A stretch of 64,000 bases of DNA from Platycnemis pennipes (Eukaryota > Arthropoda > Insecta > Odonata > Platycnemididae): the NCBI GenBank assembly GCA_933228895.1, contig OW121846.1:41682107-41746106 (forward strand), read 5' to 3'. The notes below the pieces were generated by a model, which had not been told where the DNA came from, ran no database searches, and saw only the letters and a list, made by a program, of their open reading frames with translations. Below, one piece after another: positions 62,624-64,000 of the stretch (position 1 is its first letter; each line of letters opens with the position of its first letter). Both the position numbers and the translations under genes were made by a program.

Positions 62624-64000
62624 TCATGTAGGAGCATCCGTGTCCGTTGCCCCATTGTTGGGCCGATTTGAATTTCGGGCGGAAGACGGAGTTAGCCGTG
62701 GTGCATTTGAAGGGGCCAGGAAATCTTTCCAAACACGGATCAGGTTGTAACCATCCTCTCTATTGAAATCATTCGGCCTTTTAGCTATTTCTATTGCTTC
62801 TCGTATTAGGCGTGGATAGTAATCCTCCGTCTTAGCCAAAACTCGCGTTTCTTCGAACATTATTTTATGCCCAGGGATCGTGGCATAATGTTCGGCGACC
62901 GCTGACTCGTTCCATTTATGAAGCTCCATTGCTCTCTTATGCTCCTTAAGCCTCTGGGAGATTGCTCGCTTGGTTTGTCCCATGTAGCTTCTGCCGCAGC
63001 GGCAGGAGACCTCATATAAACCCATGGATTAGAGGGGAGGATGTATATCTTTCGGCGATGGCAGGATGTTTTTGATTTTTTCCACCGTACAGGAGGGAGT
63101 GGTGATGTTGCTTCTCTGAAGGATTTTTGCGATTCTGTCGGTGACTCCGGAGATGTACGGGAGTTTCACGAAGGTCAAAGGCTTCTTCTTATGATCTTCG
63201 TCATTTGGATGCCGCTTCCTCTCTTTCATCGCTCTTTTTATGAAGGAGTCACTGTAACAATTTCCTTTCAGAGCCCACATTAGATTTTTCATTTCGCTGT
63301 TGAGGTGCTCGGCATCACTCACGATTTTGGCGCGGTGGATTGACCTTTTAATTACGCAGGACTTTTGCCGTGCATGGTGATAGGACGCTACATTCAAATA
63401 TCTGTCGTGGGTCCTCTTTCGGTACACTGAATGGCCCAAGCTTCCATTCTTATTCCTTTTAATCAGGACATCTAGGAAAGGCAGACAACCTCCTTCAAGT
63501 TATTTTGTAAATTTAATGACTTGATGGATGTTATTGAGATGGTCATGTTTCTCTTTTCCATGTGGCCAGATCACAAAGCTGTCATCTACGAATCTTAGCC
63601 AGCATGACGGTTTATCCTCGCAGGTGTCCAGTGCCTTCTTCTCAAAAAACTTCATGTATAAAATGGCTATGACGGGAGAAAGGGGGGAACCCATTGCTGC
63701 TCCACTCTTCTGTCCGTAAATAACCCCGTTATAGAGGAAGTAGTTGTTCAAAAGGCAGAATTCAGCCAATTTTTGGTAGTCCCCTGGAAGTCCATCCTCT
63801 GTAGTATTGCTTAGATTTTCCACTGAATCGGGAACTGGAACTTTTGTAAACAGCGAAATCACATCGAAGCTGACGGTAAGGTTTTTATCAGTCACACGTA
63901 GATTCTTCAGGATTTCTATAAAATGCGCTGAGTTCTTAATGAAGGAGTCCGTACTTCCAATGAAATCTTGAATGCCTCTTGATACATACTGGGCCAATTT
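62624..64000 (-). mobile_element. Penelope-like element with GIY-YIG endonuclease, partial
   Basis: The minus-strand frame runs off the right edge. The reverse-transcriptase part reads TVSFDVISLFTKVPV (motif A with its Asp), YGQKSGAAMGSPLSPVIAIL, CWLRFVDDSFVIW (YVDD-type catalytic motif) and GGCLPFLDVLIKR, then VYRKRTHDRYLNVASYHH. It is followed by GLYEVSCRCGRSYMGQTKR, the GIY-YIG domain with its Cys pair and the Arg of SQRLKEHKR, and by AVAEHYATIPGHK. The frame is constant throughout, but TAA occurs at 63500-63502 and at 63029-63031, the latter just before the endonuclease. This RT-then-GIY-YIG order is the established Penelope architecture. The 5' part lies outside the window. Confidence 0.88.

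Overview
The window is eukaryotic, repeat-dominated, AT-rich DNA, most likely from an arthropod and probably an insect. The reasons are the mix of 5'-truncated non-LTR retrotransposons of at least four lineages, a Penelope-like element with a GIY-YIG endonuclease, a wrecked Gypsy-type LTR element, piggyBac-like and hAT-like miniature elements and many tRNA-derived SINEs, with no operons or closely packed genes. The species assignment is an inference; nothing here fixes it. Almost all long open frames are pieces of decayed mobile elements.

Layout. 0-2 kb: two tRNA-derived SINEs, a hAT-like miniature element (931-1475) and a GC-rich block. 2-17.7 kb: a graveyard of two related non-LTR lineages, called here A and B, in both orientations. 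They are recognised by C-terminal reverse-transcriptase ORF remnants and by a shared 3' hairpin (CCCTGC...GCAGGG) followed by an ATGTAG-type tail. An endonuclease/linker fragment of the same type lies at 9.88-11.13 kb. 17.8-21.6 kb: a tandem array of about nine diverged units of roughly 450 bp, each derived from the same 85-codon frame (short basic N-terminus, one hydrophobic segment, Tyr/Trp-rich tail). It is cut on the right by an RTE-clade element (21.65-24.67 kb), which meets an oppositely oriented RTE 3' end tail to tail. 25-34 kb: further B and A fragments, a palindromic miniature element (28.6 kb), a CpG-rich repeat carrying TGACGTCA motifs (30.1-30.7 kb) with an inverted second copy at 60.3-60.8 kb, and SINEs. 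34.24-35.9 kb: a degenerate Gypsy-type integrase plus the start of its 3' LTR.

36-44.6 kb: an interval rich in long inverted repeats (eight hairpins or miniature elements). It surrounds the best candidate for a host gene exon, 41422-41616 (+), a 65-codon start of a secreted protein ending at a consensus splice donor. 45.9-48.6 kb: a 5'-truncated, mutated CR1/jockey-superfamily non-LTR element. 49.8-53.5 kb: SINEs, a mosaic of short near-identical duplications and a GC-rich block. 54-62.4 kb: mostly non-coding, with a GC-rich block (58.0-58.4 kb), a second copy of the 28.6-kb palindromic element and the second copy of the 30-kb repeat. 62.4-64 kb: a Penelope-like element on the minus strand running off the window, the least damaged mobile element here with two in-frame stops and no frameshift seen.

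No cooperating gene set can be assembled. The one feature I could not assign to any known class and consider potentially new is the tandem short-ORF array at 18.07-21.64 kb. All calls come from reading the sequence; no database search was possible.
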